A stretch of DNA of 64,000 nt, from the NCBI GenBank assembly GCA_019638775.1, contig JAHBTD010000001.1:372001-436000 (forward strand), written 5' to 3'. This DNA is from Fimbriimonadaceae bacterium. Lineage in GTDB: Bacteria; Armatimonadota; Fimbriimonadia; Fimbriimonadales; Fimbriimonadaceae. Both the position numbers and the translations under genes were made by a program. Shown piece after piece: positions 24,661-32,241 of this stretch (within the stretch, counting starts at the first letter, position 1; every line of letters begins with the position of its first letter). A model generated the notes under the pieces. The model worked only from the letters and a program-made list of their open reading frames with translations, made no database searches and was not told the DNA's origin.

Positions 24661-26224
24661 GCGGCAATCCGTCGGCAGCTTCAGGCGGCAGTGCATACGA
24701 ACTTCCATCCCGGATTGCACTGTAATGCGGAGACATGATCTCGATGCCAGCCTCGGCAAAGGCATCCTGGATGTTCTGAAGAAGTTGGGAGTAGATCAGC
24801 GCCATCCGCTGCGGAGAGCGTGTATAGCCGTTGATTTGATACTCCACGTAGAAGTCGCTGAGGGCGGTTTGCAGTACGAACGGAGCTGGATACAGAACGA
24901 TCCCACTTGTCTTCTTCGCCGCCGAAATCAAGAGTTCGTGTACCTTCTGCCAAGGAACGTCGTAACCGATGGTCACGCTTGTGTGGAGAATCAGGCCGTT
25001 TGTATGGGCTGCAGCTGAATAGTTCTCGATGTGCGCACCGAGGAGAACCGAGTTCGGGACAGTGATCTCGACGTTTTTGATCGTTCGGATGCGGGTGATG
25101 AGCAGGTTTCGTTCGATGACATCCCCGATCGTCTCCCCGACCTTGATTCGGTCACCAAGCCGGAATGGACGCATGTAGGTCAGCACGATCCCCGCCACCA
25201 TGTTTGACACAGCCCCGGAAGAGCCGAGGGATAAGAGAACACCCGCGAACACAGATATCCCTTGAAATGCGGGCGAAGCCGACCCTGGAAGATAGGGAAA
25301 GATGGCTATTGCAGCGGCAGCGATCACGACGAGGCGAATCAGTTTGAACGTCGGCATGGCCCAGTCGCGCTCAAAGCCGGGCCACGACAACTGACCCGTT
25401 TCCAAACCTCGGAACAGCAATCGTAACCCACGGATGATTGGCCATGCAATCAACAAGATTGTGGCAATCGCCAAGAAGTTAGGAATTTGGGCGACAAAGC
25501 CCTTACCTATTTTGGAGACCTCTACGCCGACCAGGCCGAGTAACTGATCGCTGTACTCCCGGGTCCAAGGGTAAAGGCCGAGAATATAGGACAGCCCAAA
25601 GAAGCTGACAACGAGGTATCCCACTCGCTTAATGAATTGGATGAGTTTTCGGAAGAGGCGCTTGAAACTCTTACGATTGATTAGGACCGTGTCGCGAAGC
25701 TTGACTTGAAGCGGGAACGACCTGGGGATGCGATACAACTTGCGGCAAAGGAAGTCGAGCAGGATCTTGATCAGCCGACACGACGCGAGTATGAGCAGGA
25801 TAGCAACCAGCGACAATGCGGCGGCTCGGGTCAGTGCAGATGTCGAGCGGCTTTCTCTGTAGCTCCTTATCGCCGCTACCGTGTTTGTCAAAGCCTCGGT
25901 CCCGTACTCATTCAGCGGTTTTCCGGCGATATCGGCGTCGGCTTGACCAAGACTGACAAGCAGCTCTTGGCCGATATAGATGTCCTGTTGGGTAGGGGTG
26001 TCTTCGACCCGCAGTAGGTTAATGTCGTAGCGGGGATCGTCGGCGATTTTTTGGAAACGCTGCTCAATGATTCGGGCTCTTTCTGCTGGGGAGAATGAGC
26101 CCACCCGGACGTAGACGGAGAAAACGGGACGACCGTCGATCTGAACTGGGGCACCAACGCCCTTCGCTTGGGCGATGGCCAAACCCGCAGCAAGCGCCAA
26201 AACTATTGAGAACAGCCATCTCAT
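24611..26224 (-). CDS. MscS-family channel with N-terminal signal peptide and periplasmic domain
   Basis: The 537-residue protein begins with a signal peptide (MRWLFSIVLALAAGLAIAQA) and a periplasmic domain of about 120 residues (RIIEQRFQKIADDPRYDIN, then DIYIGQELLVSLGQADA). It then has about five membrane helices, the pore region (ISVFAGVLLSLGSSGAVSNMVAG) and the MscS beta domain (RPFRLGDRIKVGETIGDVIERNLL, ITVPNSVLLGAHIENYS). The layout resembles larger MscS/MscK-like channels. The ATG at 26224 is preferred because it gives the signal peptide; the upstream open frame to 26305 lacks one. It converges on the previous MscS gene with a 50-bp overlap. Confidence 0.9.
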   Translation of the reverse strand: MRWLFSIVLALAAGLAIAQAKGVGAPVQIDGRPVFSVYVRVGSFSPAERARIIEQRFQKIADDPRYDINLLRVEDTPTQQDIYIGQELLVSLGQADADIAGKPLNEYGTEALTNTVAAIRSYRESRSTSALTRAAALSLVAILLILASCRLIKILLDFLCRKLYRIPRSFPLQVKLRDTVLINRKSFKRLFRKLIQFIKRVGYLVVSFFGLSYILGLYPWTREYSDQLLGLVGVEVSKIGKGFVAQIPNFLAIATILLIAWPIIRGLRLLFRGLETGQLSWPGFERDWAMPTFKLIRLVVIAAAAIAIFPYLPGSASPAFQGISVFAGVLLSLGSSGAVSNMVAGIVLTYMRPFRLGDRIKVGETIGDVIERNLLITRIRTIKNVEITVPNSVLLGAHIENYSAAAHTNGLILHTSVTIGYDVPWQKVHELLISAAKKTSGIVLYPAPFVLQTALSDFYVEYQINGYTRSPQRMALIYSQLLQNIQDAFAEAGIEIMSPHYSAIRDGSSYALPPEAADGLPPTAPFRVQTESGDQDS

Positions 26225-26377
26225 GCTCGGATTCTGGCACACGGGGGCGCCATCTCCCGCCTGTTTTGGGCAGTTCACTCTGCGAGGCCAATTACCAGCC
26301 GCCATGAGCTAACTTCATACTTCACCTTGTCACTATCCACGCCACTTCGGAACCAATCCTACATGTCACTATCGAGA

Positions 26378-27124
26378 TCAATCGGGATACCGTGACCTCA
26401 AGATCTTGCCCGGTGTTGTTCCAAATTGTTTGCGAAAAGACTGGATGAAGCCGCTTGATGTTTCGAACCCCGACTCCGTCGCGGCTTCCAGCACGGTAGA
26501 ACCAGTGGCAAGGCAACGCAGTCCGATGAGGGCACGGGCTTGCTGACACCACTGCCCGAGCGTGAGGCTTGTTTCCTTGATAATGTGACGCTCTATTGTT
26601 CGCCGCGAAGTCCCTGCATCCGGTACGACGGACGGATCGCGAAAGAAGTCATCAGCCCATGTCCGAAGCCATTCAGATTGTGGCATCGGGATGCTTGTCG
26701 GAATCGCTGGAGCAGTTTGTGCTTCGTGTTGAATCAGAGTCGCAAAGGCAGTAGCGAAAGGCTGTCCCAAGATTACGGGACCAACTCGACAGATTTCCGT
26801 GATCAACTCCCGCAAGAATGGGCGGACCTCCAGCGGGCCATTCTCGCGATCAATCTCAAGCTCTGGTGCAAAGTAGAGTGTGCGCACTCTGGCCTTGCCC
26901 AAAGTCTTGCCGGGGTGCGGTTCGCCTGCTCGAACCCACAATGCACGATTGGCAGGCAGAATGTGCAGTCCTTGCGAAGTTTCCACTTGGATCGCTCCCT
27001 CCACGGCAAAGACCAGCTTTGCCCACGGGCTTACAGGCCAAAGAATCGGCTCGGAGCGATGATGATCGAGTGACCAAAAACGGATCAATACGCCAGAATC
27101 AGCAGCTTGTCGTGATTGCGACAT
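26378..27124 (-). CDS. AraC-family transcriptional regulator
   Basis: The 248-residue product has a cupin-like N-terminal sensor half (residues about 15-100, including VFAVEGAIQVETSQGLHILPANRALWVRAGEPH) and a C-terminal AraC DNA-binding domain with two helix-turn-helix units (SRRTIERHIIKETSLTLGQW and LEAATESGFETSSGFIQSFRKQFGTTPGK). It is divergently arranged to the VOC/DUF1801 pair, which it may control. TATAAT lies 9 nt before the ATG with no Shine-Dalgarno, so the transcript has almost no leader. Confidence 0.9.
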   Translation of the reverse strand: MSQSRQAADSGVLIRFWSLDHHRSEPILWPVSPWAKLVFAVEGAIQVETSQGLHILPANRALWVRAGEPHPGKTLGKARVRTLYFAPELEIDRENGPLEVRPFLRELITEICRVGPVILGQPFATAFATLIQHEAQTAPAIPTSIPMPQSEWLRTWADDFFRDPSVVPDAGTSRRTIERHIIKETSLTLGQWCQQARALIGLRCLATGSTVLEAATESGFETSSGFIQSFRKQFGTTPGKILRSRYPD

Positions 27125-27133
27125 TTAATGTCT

Positions 27134-27172
27134 ATTATAGTGAATCACGCCAAAGATTGAAGCCTCTATAAT
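27134..27172. promoter_or_regulatory. Divergent promoters with -10 boxes almost touching the start codons
   Basis: TATAAT on the minus strand (27134-27139) lies 9 nt before the araC-type ATG, and TATAAT on the plus strand (27167-27172) lies 6 nt before the VOC-gene ATG at 27179. Neither start has a Shine-Dalgarno. No clear TTGACA -35 box is seen for either. A transcript from either box would be essentially leaderless. Confidence 0.65.
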
Positions 27173-27178
27173 CAGAGA

Positions 27179-27550
27179 ATGTCTACCGCGAGTCAACCCA
27201 ACACCCTTTCCCACTTCGCGATTAACGTTGAAGATTGCGACCGAGCGATTGCTTTCTACAAAGCCGTGTTCGGATGGCAGTTCTCGGCATGGGGGCCACC
27301 CGGGTTCTTTCTCACCAACGTCGGCGACCTTCATGCTGCGATTCAAAAACGCCAAGACGAGCCGTTCCCGACTCACATCGGCAACTTTGAATGTACGATC
27401 GCGGTGGATGATGTTGATCGGGTCGCCGCGCTCATTGAGAAGAGCGGTGGGAGCATCACGATGCCGAAGGTCACCATCCCCTCGGTTTGCGATATCGCCC
27501 GAGTCGTTGACTGTGAAGGAAATACCTTCAGCATTGCGAAGTATCTGTAA
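27179..27550 (+). CDS. VOC-superfamily (glyoxalase/bleomycin-resistance type) protein
   Basis: The 123-residue product has the paired beta-alpha-beta-beta-beta units of the VOC fold: LSHFAINVEDCDRAIAFYKAVFGW in the first half and CTIAVDDVDRVAALIEKSGG with VVDCEGNTFSIAKY in the second. The pattern 'D.EGN.f.i' is typical of the group of small glyoxalase-like proteins. A metal site is possible (His12, Glu in CEGN). The substrate is unknown. A DUF1801 gene follows after 13 nt, and the AraC regulator lies divergently upstream. Confidence 0.9.
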   Translation: MSTASQPNTLSHFAINVEDCDRAIAFYKAVFGWQFSAWGPPGFFLTNVGDLHAAIQKRQDEPFPTHIGNFECTIAVDDVDRVAALIEKSGGSITMPKVTIPSVCDIARVVDCEGNTFSIAKYL

Positions 27551-27563
27551 GGAAGATGGATTG

Positions 27564-28028
27564 ATGAACTCGAAATCATTGCCCGAGTCGCCTGAATACG
27601 TCGAGTTTCTGTCGCCTTATCCAGAACCCACAAGGATCCTTGCAAGGGGGTTGCGAAAGCGGCTTCTTGAACTTCTTCCCTCGTGTATCGAGACCGTTTG
27701 GGATGCAACGAATGCAGTTGGGGTTGCTTTCGGATTTACTGAACACAATGCAGACCACTTCATTCATCTGCCTGTCTATACGAAGCATGTGAATATCGGC
27801 TTTTCACACGGGGCACAGTTCAATGACCCCGAAGGCAGGCTGTGCGGCAATGGAAGCAGAATCCGTCATATTCGACTTAACCGGCTCGAAGACCTCGACG
27901 ATCCTTACCTGCACGACTTGATTCGCCAAGCGCACGAAAGTGCGGTGCAAAGCGACGAACCGGTCCAACCACGCACTATTATTCGGGTGATGGAGGGTCC
28001 AAAACGCAGGCCGAGGCCTGAAAAGTAG
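27564..28028 (+). CDS. DUF1801 domain-containing protein
   Basis: The 154-residue product shows a YdhG/DUF1801-like pattern: an N-terminal helix pair (EYVEFLSPYPEPTRILARGLRKRLLELLP), then CIETVWDATNAVGVAFGFTE, then FIHLPVYTKHVNIGFSHGAQFNDPEGRLCGNG, which contains the family's 'v.lgF..Ga.L.DP.g.L.G.G' signature, and a closing IRHIRL strand. The function of the family is unknown. The ATG at 27564 has TAAGGAAG upstream and lies 13 nt after the VOC stop, so the two form an operon. Confidence 0.85.
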   Translation: MNSKSLPESPEYVEFLSPYPEPTRILARGLRKRLLELLPSCIETVWDATNAVGVAFGFTEHNADHFIHLPVYTKHVNIGFSHGAQFNDPEGRLCGNGSRIRHIRLNRLEDLDDPYLHDLIRQAHESAVQSDEPVQPRTIIRVMEGPKRRPRPEK

Positions 28029-28161
28029 GCTAATGCTCGAGTGACTCGAAATTAGTGAATCCCTGGTGTGATGTCAAACACTTGGATTCATGTGATACGG
28101 CGTCTTGCAGGTACTTACCGACCCGCAGTGCGCGCCTCCCCCGATTCGCAGTCGGCTGGGT

Positions 28162-28205
28162 GTAACCTATGTGTCCGGAACGTTTTGTAACCCATGTGTC
28201 CGGAA
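28162..28205. repeat. Two direct repeats resembling an insertion-sequence terminal region (IS481-like), remnant
   Basis: GTAACCTATGTGTCCGGAA at 28162-28180 recurs as GTAACCCATGTGTCCGGAA at 28187-28205 (one mismatch, 25-nt period). Paired 'GTnACCCATGTGTCCGG' motifs of this kind are familiar from the ends of IS481-type elements, where several transposase sites repeat. No transposase gene or second end is found, so this would be a solo end. It lies 15 bp beyond the CCA end of the tRNA-Arg gene. The rest of 28029-28220 shows nothing else. Confidence 0.5.
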
Positions 28206-28220
28206 TGGACATAAGTGAAA

Positions 28221-28296
28221 TGGCGGCCCCGGAGGGACTCGAACCCCCGACGCCCTCCTTAGGACGGAGGCGCTCTATCCACTGAGCTACGGAGCC
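28221..28296 (-). tRNA. tRNA-Arg (anticodon CCT)
   Basis: A 76-nt gene including an encoded CCA. Acceptor GGCTCCG/CGGGGCC (one G-T pair), D arm GCTC/GAGC, anticodon stem CCTCC/GGAGG with loop GTCCTAA (anticodon CCT, reading AGG), T arm GGGGG-TTCGAGT-CCCTC and discriminator G. The 159 bp up to the next gene (28297-28455) hold nothing recognisable. Confidence 0.95.
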
Positions 28297-28455
28297 GCAT
28301 TGAACTCTGGCGCACTCAAAAAATGCCAAATTGCACTTCATGACGGGCCAGCAGGACGATCTATTCTACCTTGGCATATCACGACAACACGGCAGGTCTA
28401 AGACACGTAAATGTGTACGTAGGGCGGGGTTGCCAATCTCGGCGAAAACCGAATC

Positions 28456-29304
28456 TTAGCCGATGCCAGGCCGTGTGTTGACGATGGCTCGCGCGTTCTG
28501 CGGAGGAACGAAGTTGAACGTGCCTGCGGGAATGTTGGGGCTCTCCGTCACATCAATGCGGAAAGAGTTGAATCGAAACGGCGACTGAGATTGAATGTCT
28601 CGGTGCTCAATAGCCTTCAAGTGCCGAACGTTGTTGTTATCGATGTCCAAAAAGAAGACGACACAACGATGGGCAAGCTGGTTTTGAGCCGCAGCCCAAA
28701 AAAGTGCGATCTCTTGATTCGGTCCGGTGACGAAGTCGGCGTTCGGGTCGTTTGGATTCATGGGGTCTGACGTACGGCTACTGGGCCCGACGAGTCGAGA
28801 ATTTCCAGAGTCGGCGATCACCCACGGGCGATAGGCAGCCTGAGCACCAGCGTAGACCTCTTGGATCATTCGCGCCAAGAACGATTCCGATCCACGGGTC
28901 GCCCGAGAGAACGCCTGCATCAGTTGAGACTGATAGGTTGCTGGCTGCGACGAGCCTTCTTTCCAGTAGATCTCGGTCCAATAGGTATTGGAGGGTGCCT
29001 CGTAGACCCAAAAAGTACGACTATCTCCGACGATCCGGCGGATCATGCCACTCGCATCGCTCGAAACCGACTCGAGTTGGTAGACGACATCACCAGTCTT
29101 TGTGACTCCTCGGAGCCAGCTTAAGTCGATGTTGTAGGTGTAAACCTTCTTGCCGATCTCGTTTCGAGCGTTCATACGCAGGAGAAGAGAATCGTTCGAG
29201 CGGAGATTAACAAAGCTGTCTTGCACCGTTTGGAAGGCAGGGGTTTGCGCACATGCAAAGATACATGCCGAACCCATCATGACGGTAGCAAGCAGACGCT
29301 TCAT
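28456..29304 (-). CDS. Uncharacterised secreted protein, possibly LolA/outer-membrane-lipoprotein-sorting-like
   Basis: The 282-residue product starts with a signal peptide (MKRLLATVMMGSACIFACAQ). The mature part has alternating beta strands (SLLLRMNARNEIGKKVYTYNIDLSW, VVYQLESVSS, TFWVYEAPSNTYWTEIY) that resemble half-barrel LolA/DUF-type lipoprotein-sorting proteins; this is a loose structural impression only. Its C-terminal strand pair VRHLKAIEHRDI and FNSFRIDVTESPNIPAGTFNFVPP, especially 'ip.g.F.f.pP', is again the LolA-type ending. The function is unknown. It stands alone between a tRNA and kdsD. Confidence 0.7.
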   Translation of the reverse strand: MKRLLATVMMGSACIFACAQTPAFQTVQDSFVNLRSNDSLLLRMNARNEIGKKVYTYNIDLSWLRGVTKTGDVVYQLESVSSDASGMIRRIVGDSRTFWVYEAPSNTYWTEIYWKEGSSQPATYQSQLMQAFSRATRGSESFLARMIQEVYAGAQAAYRPWVIADSGNSRLVGPSSRTSDPMNPNDPNADFVTGPNQEIALFWAAAQNQLAHRCVVFFLDIDNNNVRHLKAIEHRDIQSQSPFRFNSFRIDVTESPNIPAGTFNFVPPQNARAIVNTRPGIG

Positions 29305-29392
29305 TACGTTTGTTAGACCCCTGAACCTTCAGGAATGTTCTCTCTAATCATCGGTTTTACCCGGACACGGCCTTAGGAGGACGGAATTGACG

Positions 29393-30361
29393 TCAGACAA
29401 TGCCGGAGCGCATAAGGTCTTTGAGCATCAAAAGCCCAACGACTTTTTTGCCATCAAGCACCGGAATCTCACCGATCTTCTTGGGTACGGGCAGATTTTG
29501 GAAGACCTCAAGGGCTTCAACAGCCAGCAGCTCTGGCGTGATGGTCGAAGCGGTAATCGTCATCAGCTCCCACGCTTTGGCTTCAAAGGGGTCAGTGGCC
29601 TTGATAAAGTGTCTTCGCAGGTCGCCATCGCTGATGATCCCCTCAAATTTGCCCTCTTCGTTCACAACACAAGCCGCACCGGCCCCTGCTTTGGTAATGG
29701 CTTGCATCACCTCAAGGATCGGGGTTTCGGGCTGGACGAGAGCCAGATCGTGGCCCGTTCGCATGACATCGCAGACTCGCAGCAATAGCCGTTTTCCGAG
29801 CGTTCCCGATGGGTGGAACTTTGCGAAGTCTTCGGCTGTGAACTGTCGTTCCTTCATCACCGCGACGGCAAGGGCATCGCTGAGGGCCATCATCGCGGTT
29901 GTGCTGGTGGTCGGGGCGAGGTTGTTTGGGCAAGCCTCTTCAGTGACGAGCGTGCTGATGGCCAGATCGGCCTGTCGCCCGCAACTGCTGTCTGGCCTTC
30001 CGGTGATCAAGATCGTTTTCGCGCCGATAGCCTTGAGGGGCACAAAAAGATCAAGAATTTCGCCGGTCTCGCCACTGTGGCTGTAGAGCAGGACGACATC
30101 GTTGGCTGTGACCATGCCGAGGTCGCCATGCACGGCCTCGGAGGCGTGAAGAAAGAGGCTGGGGGTTCCTGTGCTGCTGAGCGTCCCGGCTGTCTTTCGA
30201 GCGATGTGCCCAGACTTCCCTACCCCGCACGTGATCACGCGGCCTGTGCAGGTGAGAATCCACTCGACGGCTTTGGCGTGGGTTTCGTCGAGATGCTCGG
30301 CGAGGTAGCGGATCGCATCCGCTTCTTGCACCAGCGCACCGCGCATCACTTCCAGGCTCAT
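29393..30361 (-). CDS. kdsD: Arabinose-5-phosphate isomerase (KpsF/GutQ/KdsD family)
   Basis: The enzyme interconverts ribulose-5-phosphate and arabinose-5-phosphate, the first step to KDO for lipopolysaccharide. The 322-residue product has a SIS sugar-isomerase domain (RVITCGVGKSGHIARKTAGTLSSTGTPS, then FLHASEAVHGDLGM with the catalytic His, then LLYSHSGETGEIL) over residues 1-190, and two CBS domains after about residue 205 (VCDVMRTGHDLALV and IISDGDLRRHF). It lies 17 nt after the arginase gene. TAGACT lies 8 nt before the ATG and no Shine-Dalgarno is seen, so it may have its own start site. Its presence supports an LPS-containing outer membrane. Confidence 0.95.
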   Translation of the reverse strand: MSLEVMRGALVQEADAIRYLAEHLDETHAKAVEWILTCTGRVITCGVGKSGHIARKTAGTLSSTGTPSLFLHASEAVHGDLGMVTANDVVLLYSHSGETGEILDLFVPLKAIGAKTILITGRPDSSCGRQADLAISTLVTEEACPNNLAPTTSTTAMMALSDALAVAVMKERQFTAEDFAKFHPSGTLGKRLLLRVCDVMRTGHDLALVQPETPILEVMQAITKAGAGAACVVNEEGKFEGIISDGDLRRHFIKATDPFEAKAWELMTITASTITPELLAVEALEVFQNLPVPKKIGEIPVLDGKKVVGLLMLKDLMRSGIV

Positions 30362-30378
30362 GGTATTCGAGTCTACCG

Positions 30379-31341
30379 TTACTGCAGGATTCGCTTGCCG
30401 AAAAGGGACCCCAGGAATTCGACGGCGGTGATCGCGGTCACATTGTTGGAGTCGATCAAGGGGTTCACTTCAACGAGCTCAACTCCAGCGAGTTGGTAAG
30501 TGGTTTTTGGGCTGCCGAGGAACGCGCAAAGCAGTTCGGCCATCAGGTGCATCTCTCGATAGTTCAGGCCACCGCGGACTGCTGTTCCTGTTCCAGGGGC
30601 GAGGATTGGGTCAAGCACGTCGACGTCGAAACTGATCCAAAGCTTCTTGGCTTTGCGTTTTGCCATCCACCCGTGAAACTCTTCCAACACGGTGACAAGC
30701 CCACGCGAGTCGATGTCGAACATCGTGGCCGTATAGCCACCCTTTAAGGATTTCAAGGCCTCTTTTTCGGCCTTGTCTACGTCGCGCAGTCCCACCCAAG
30801 CGACGTGATCTTGACAAAGGCGGTTTGCGGGGACGATCTCCTTGGTCAGCTTGGACCATTGGCGATCACGGAGCCCGGTTGCTCCGGATTCCATCCCAAA
30901 CAAAGCTCCAAACGGCATGCCATGTAGGCTGCCACTCCAAGAAGTACCGATGGTGTTTAGGTCGGCGTGGGCATCTACCCAAAGCACGGCGAGGTCATCA
31001 CCGTACGCCTCCATCGCACCAGAAACCGAACCGATTGCGATTGAGTGGTCTCCGCCGATGACGATGGGCAACGCCCCTCTCTTGATTGACGACGAAACCT
31101 CCGACTTGAGCTTCTCATAGCACTTCATCGCAGGATCGAAATTGCGAATTCCTCCCTTGGCTGTCGCCTCGCTTCCAACCTTGATGTTGCCTCTATCCTT
31201 CACAGTCTTCCCGAGAGAGGTGAGGCTTTGCGAAAGTCCCGCAAGGCGGACAGCATCCGGGCCAAGACGACTGCCCAAACGCTTTCCGCAGAGGTCGAAT
31301 GGTGCGCCAATGATTTCGATCACGGGGGGAAGTGTACTCAC
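30379..31341 (-). CDS. rocF: Arginase (ureohydrolase family)
   Basis: The 320-residue ureohydrolase has all the Mn-binding motifs: IVIGGDHSIAIG, VLWVDAHADLNT, SGSLHGMPFG, and ISFDVDVLDP with the family's late Glu (GVELVEVNP). The combination 'DAHaDlNT...SGslHGMP' is that of arginases (L-arginine to ornithine plus urea) rather than agmatinases; this choice is based on motif style. The internal stretch between residues 145 and 200 is somewhat longer than usual. Initiation is at a GTG (31341); no Shine-Dalgarno is seen. It is divergent from pdxT and probably co-transcribed with kdsD. Confidence 0.9.
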   Translation of the reverse strand: MSTLPPVIEIIGAPFDLCGKRLGSRLGPDAVRLAGLSQSLTSLGKTVKDRGNIKVGSEATAKGGIRNFDPAMKCYEKLKSEVSSSIKRGALPIVIGGDHSIAIGSVSGAMEAYGDDLAVLWVDAHADLNTIGTSWSGSLHGMPFGALFGMESGATGLRDRQWSKLTKEIVPANRLCQDHVAWVGLRDVDKAEKEALKSLKGGYTATMFDIDSRGLVTVLEEFHGWMAKRKAKKLWISFDVDVLDPILAPGTGTAVRGGLNYREMHLMAELLCAFLGSPKTTYQLAGVELVEVNPLIDSNNVTAITAVEFLGSLFGKRILQ

Positions 31342-31448
31342 GATTGCCGATTGCTGTTGGACTGGAGTCAGACCTTGATTCCGTGTTGCAGCCCTTCAGC
31401 CTCAGCAGGTCCGCCCGCTGCCTGACTGAGCAAAGTACACTCATTACC

Positions 31449-32018
31449 ATGCCCACAGCGGTCGGCGTTCTTGCCGTTCAAGGCGACTATGACAAGCATG
31501 TCAACGCCATCCGAAGGTGCGACCCGGACATCGAGATCCTTGAAGTCCGCTCGACCGAGGATCTCGCTCAAGTCGGCCGGCTGATCATCCCTGGCGGTGA
31601 ATCTACAACGGTCGGTCTGTTGCTTGAGCGCTTCGGCCTTGGACAAGCCATCCGAGAAGCCGCAAGTGACGGAATGCCTATTTGGGGCACTTGTATGGGG
31701 ATGATTCTGATGGCCGAGAGTGTGGCTGGAAGGGACCAATACCGGCTTGGCTTGCTTGATATCACCGTTGAGAGAAATGCCTTCGGCGCACAGGTCCACA
31801 GTTTTGAGGCGCCGGTTGAGATGTCGGGATTTGACGAACCTGTCTTAGGAGTGTTTATCCGCGCCCCAATCGTGACCCGGCTGGGTGGTGGGGTTGAGGA
31901 GCTTGCACGAATGGACGATAAGGTCGTTGCAGTTCGGCACGGACGGCTACTCGGAACCTCGTTCCATCCTGAGCTAACCGACGACATCCGTCTCCATGAG
32001 TGGTTCTTGGGATTCTAG
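31449..32018 (+). CDS. pdxT: Pyridoxal 5'-phosphate synthase glutaminase subunit
   Basis: PdxT releases ammonia from glutamine for PLP synthesis by PdxS. The 189-residue product has the class I glutaminase pattern: VGVLAVQGDYDKHVNAIRR, LIIPGGESTTVGLLLE, the nucleophile Cys82 in WGTCMGM and the His173/Glu175 pair in FHPELTDD. pdxS is not in the window, which is unusual because the two genes are often paired. The ATG at 31449 is chosen because it gives the standard N-terminus. TACACT lies 7 nt upstream, with no Shine-Dalgarno. Confidence 0.95.
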   Translation: MPTAVGVLAVQGDYDKHVNAIRRCDPDIEILEVRSTEDLAQVGRLIIPGGESTTVGLLLERFGLGQAIREAASDGMPIWGTCMGMILMAESVAGRDQYRLGLLDITVERNAFGAQVHSFEAPVEMSGFDEPVLGVFIRAPIVTRLGGGVEELARMDDKVVAVRHGRLLGTSFHPELTDDIRLHEWFLGF

Positions 32019-32165
32019 GGCAGATCGACGATCTAGCGAGAAGTAATTTCATCCGCTGTTTCTGGGTGAGGGGCCGTAAGGCGTAAGCGCTGCCAAGCAG
32101 GTTTTTGAGGTTTGAGATCGCCTAACTGAAAGTCACAATATGCAGTCAGGATTCGCAAATAAAGT

Positions 32166-32196
32166 AGCCCCGCTCTGAGGGCACGGAGACGGGGCT
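32166..32196. terminator. Bidirectional terminator between convergent genes
   Basis: AGCCCCG...CGGGGCT with an added inner CTC/GAG pairing. On the minus strand the stem is followed by TACTTTATTT, which suits termination of the gene ending at 32242. It also lies downstream of pdxT on the plus strand. Confidence 0.65.
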
Positions 32197-32241
32197 TTCT
32201 GGGGGGAGGAAGGAAGATTTATGAAGTGCTTGCTGATCTCA

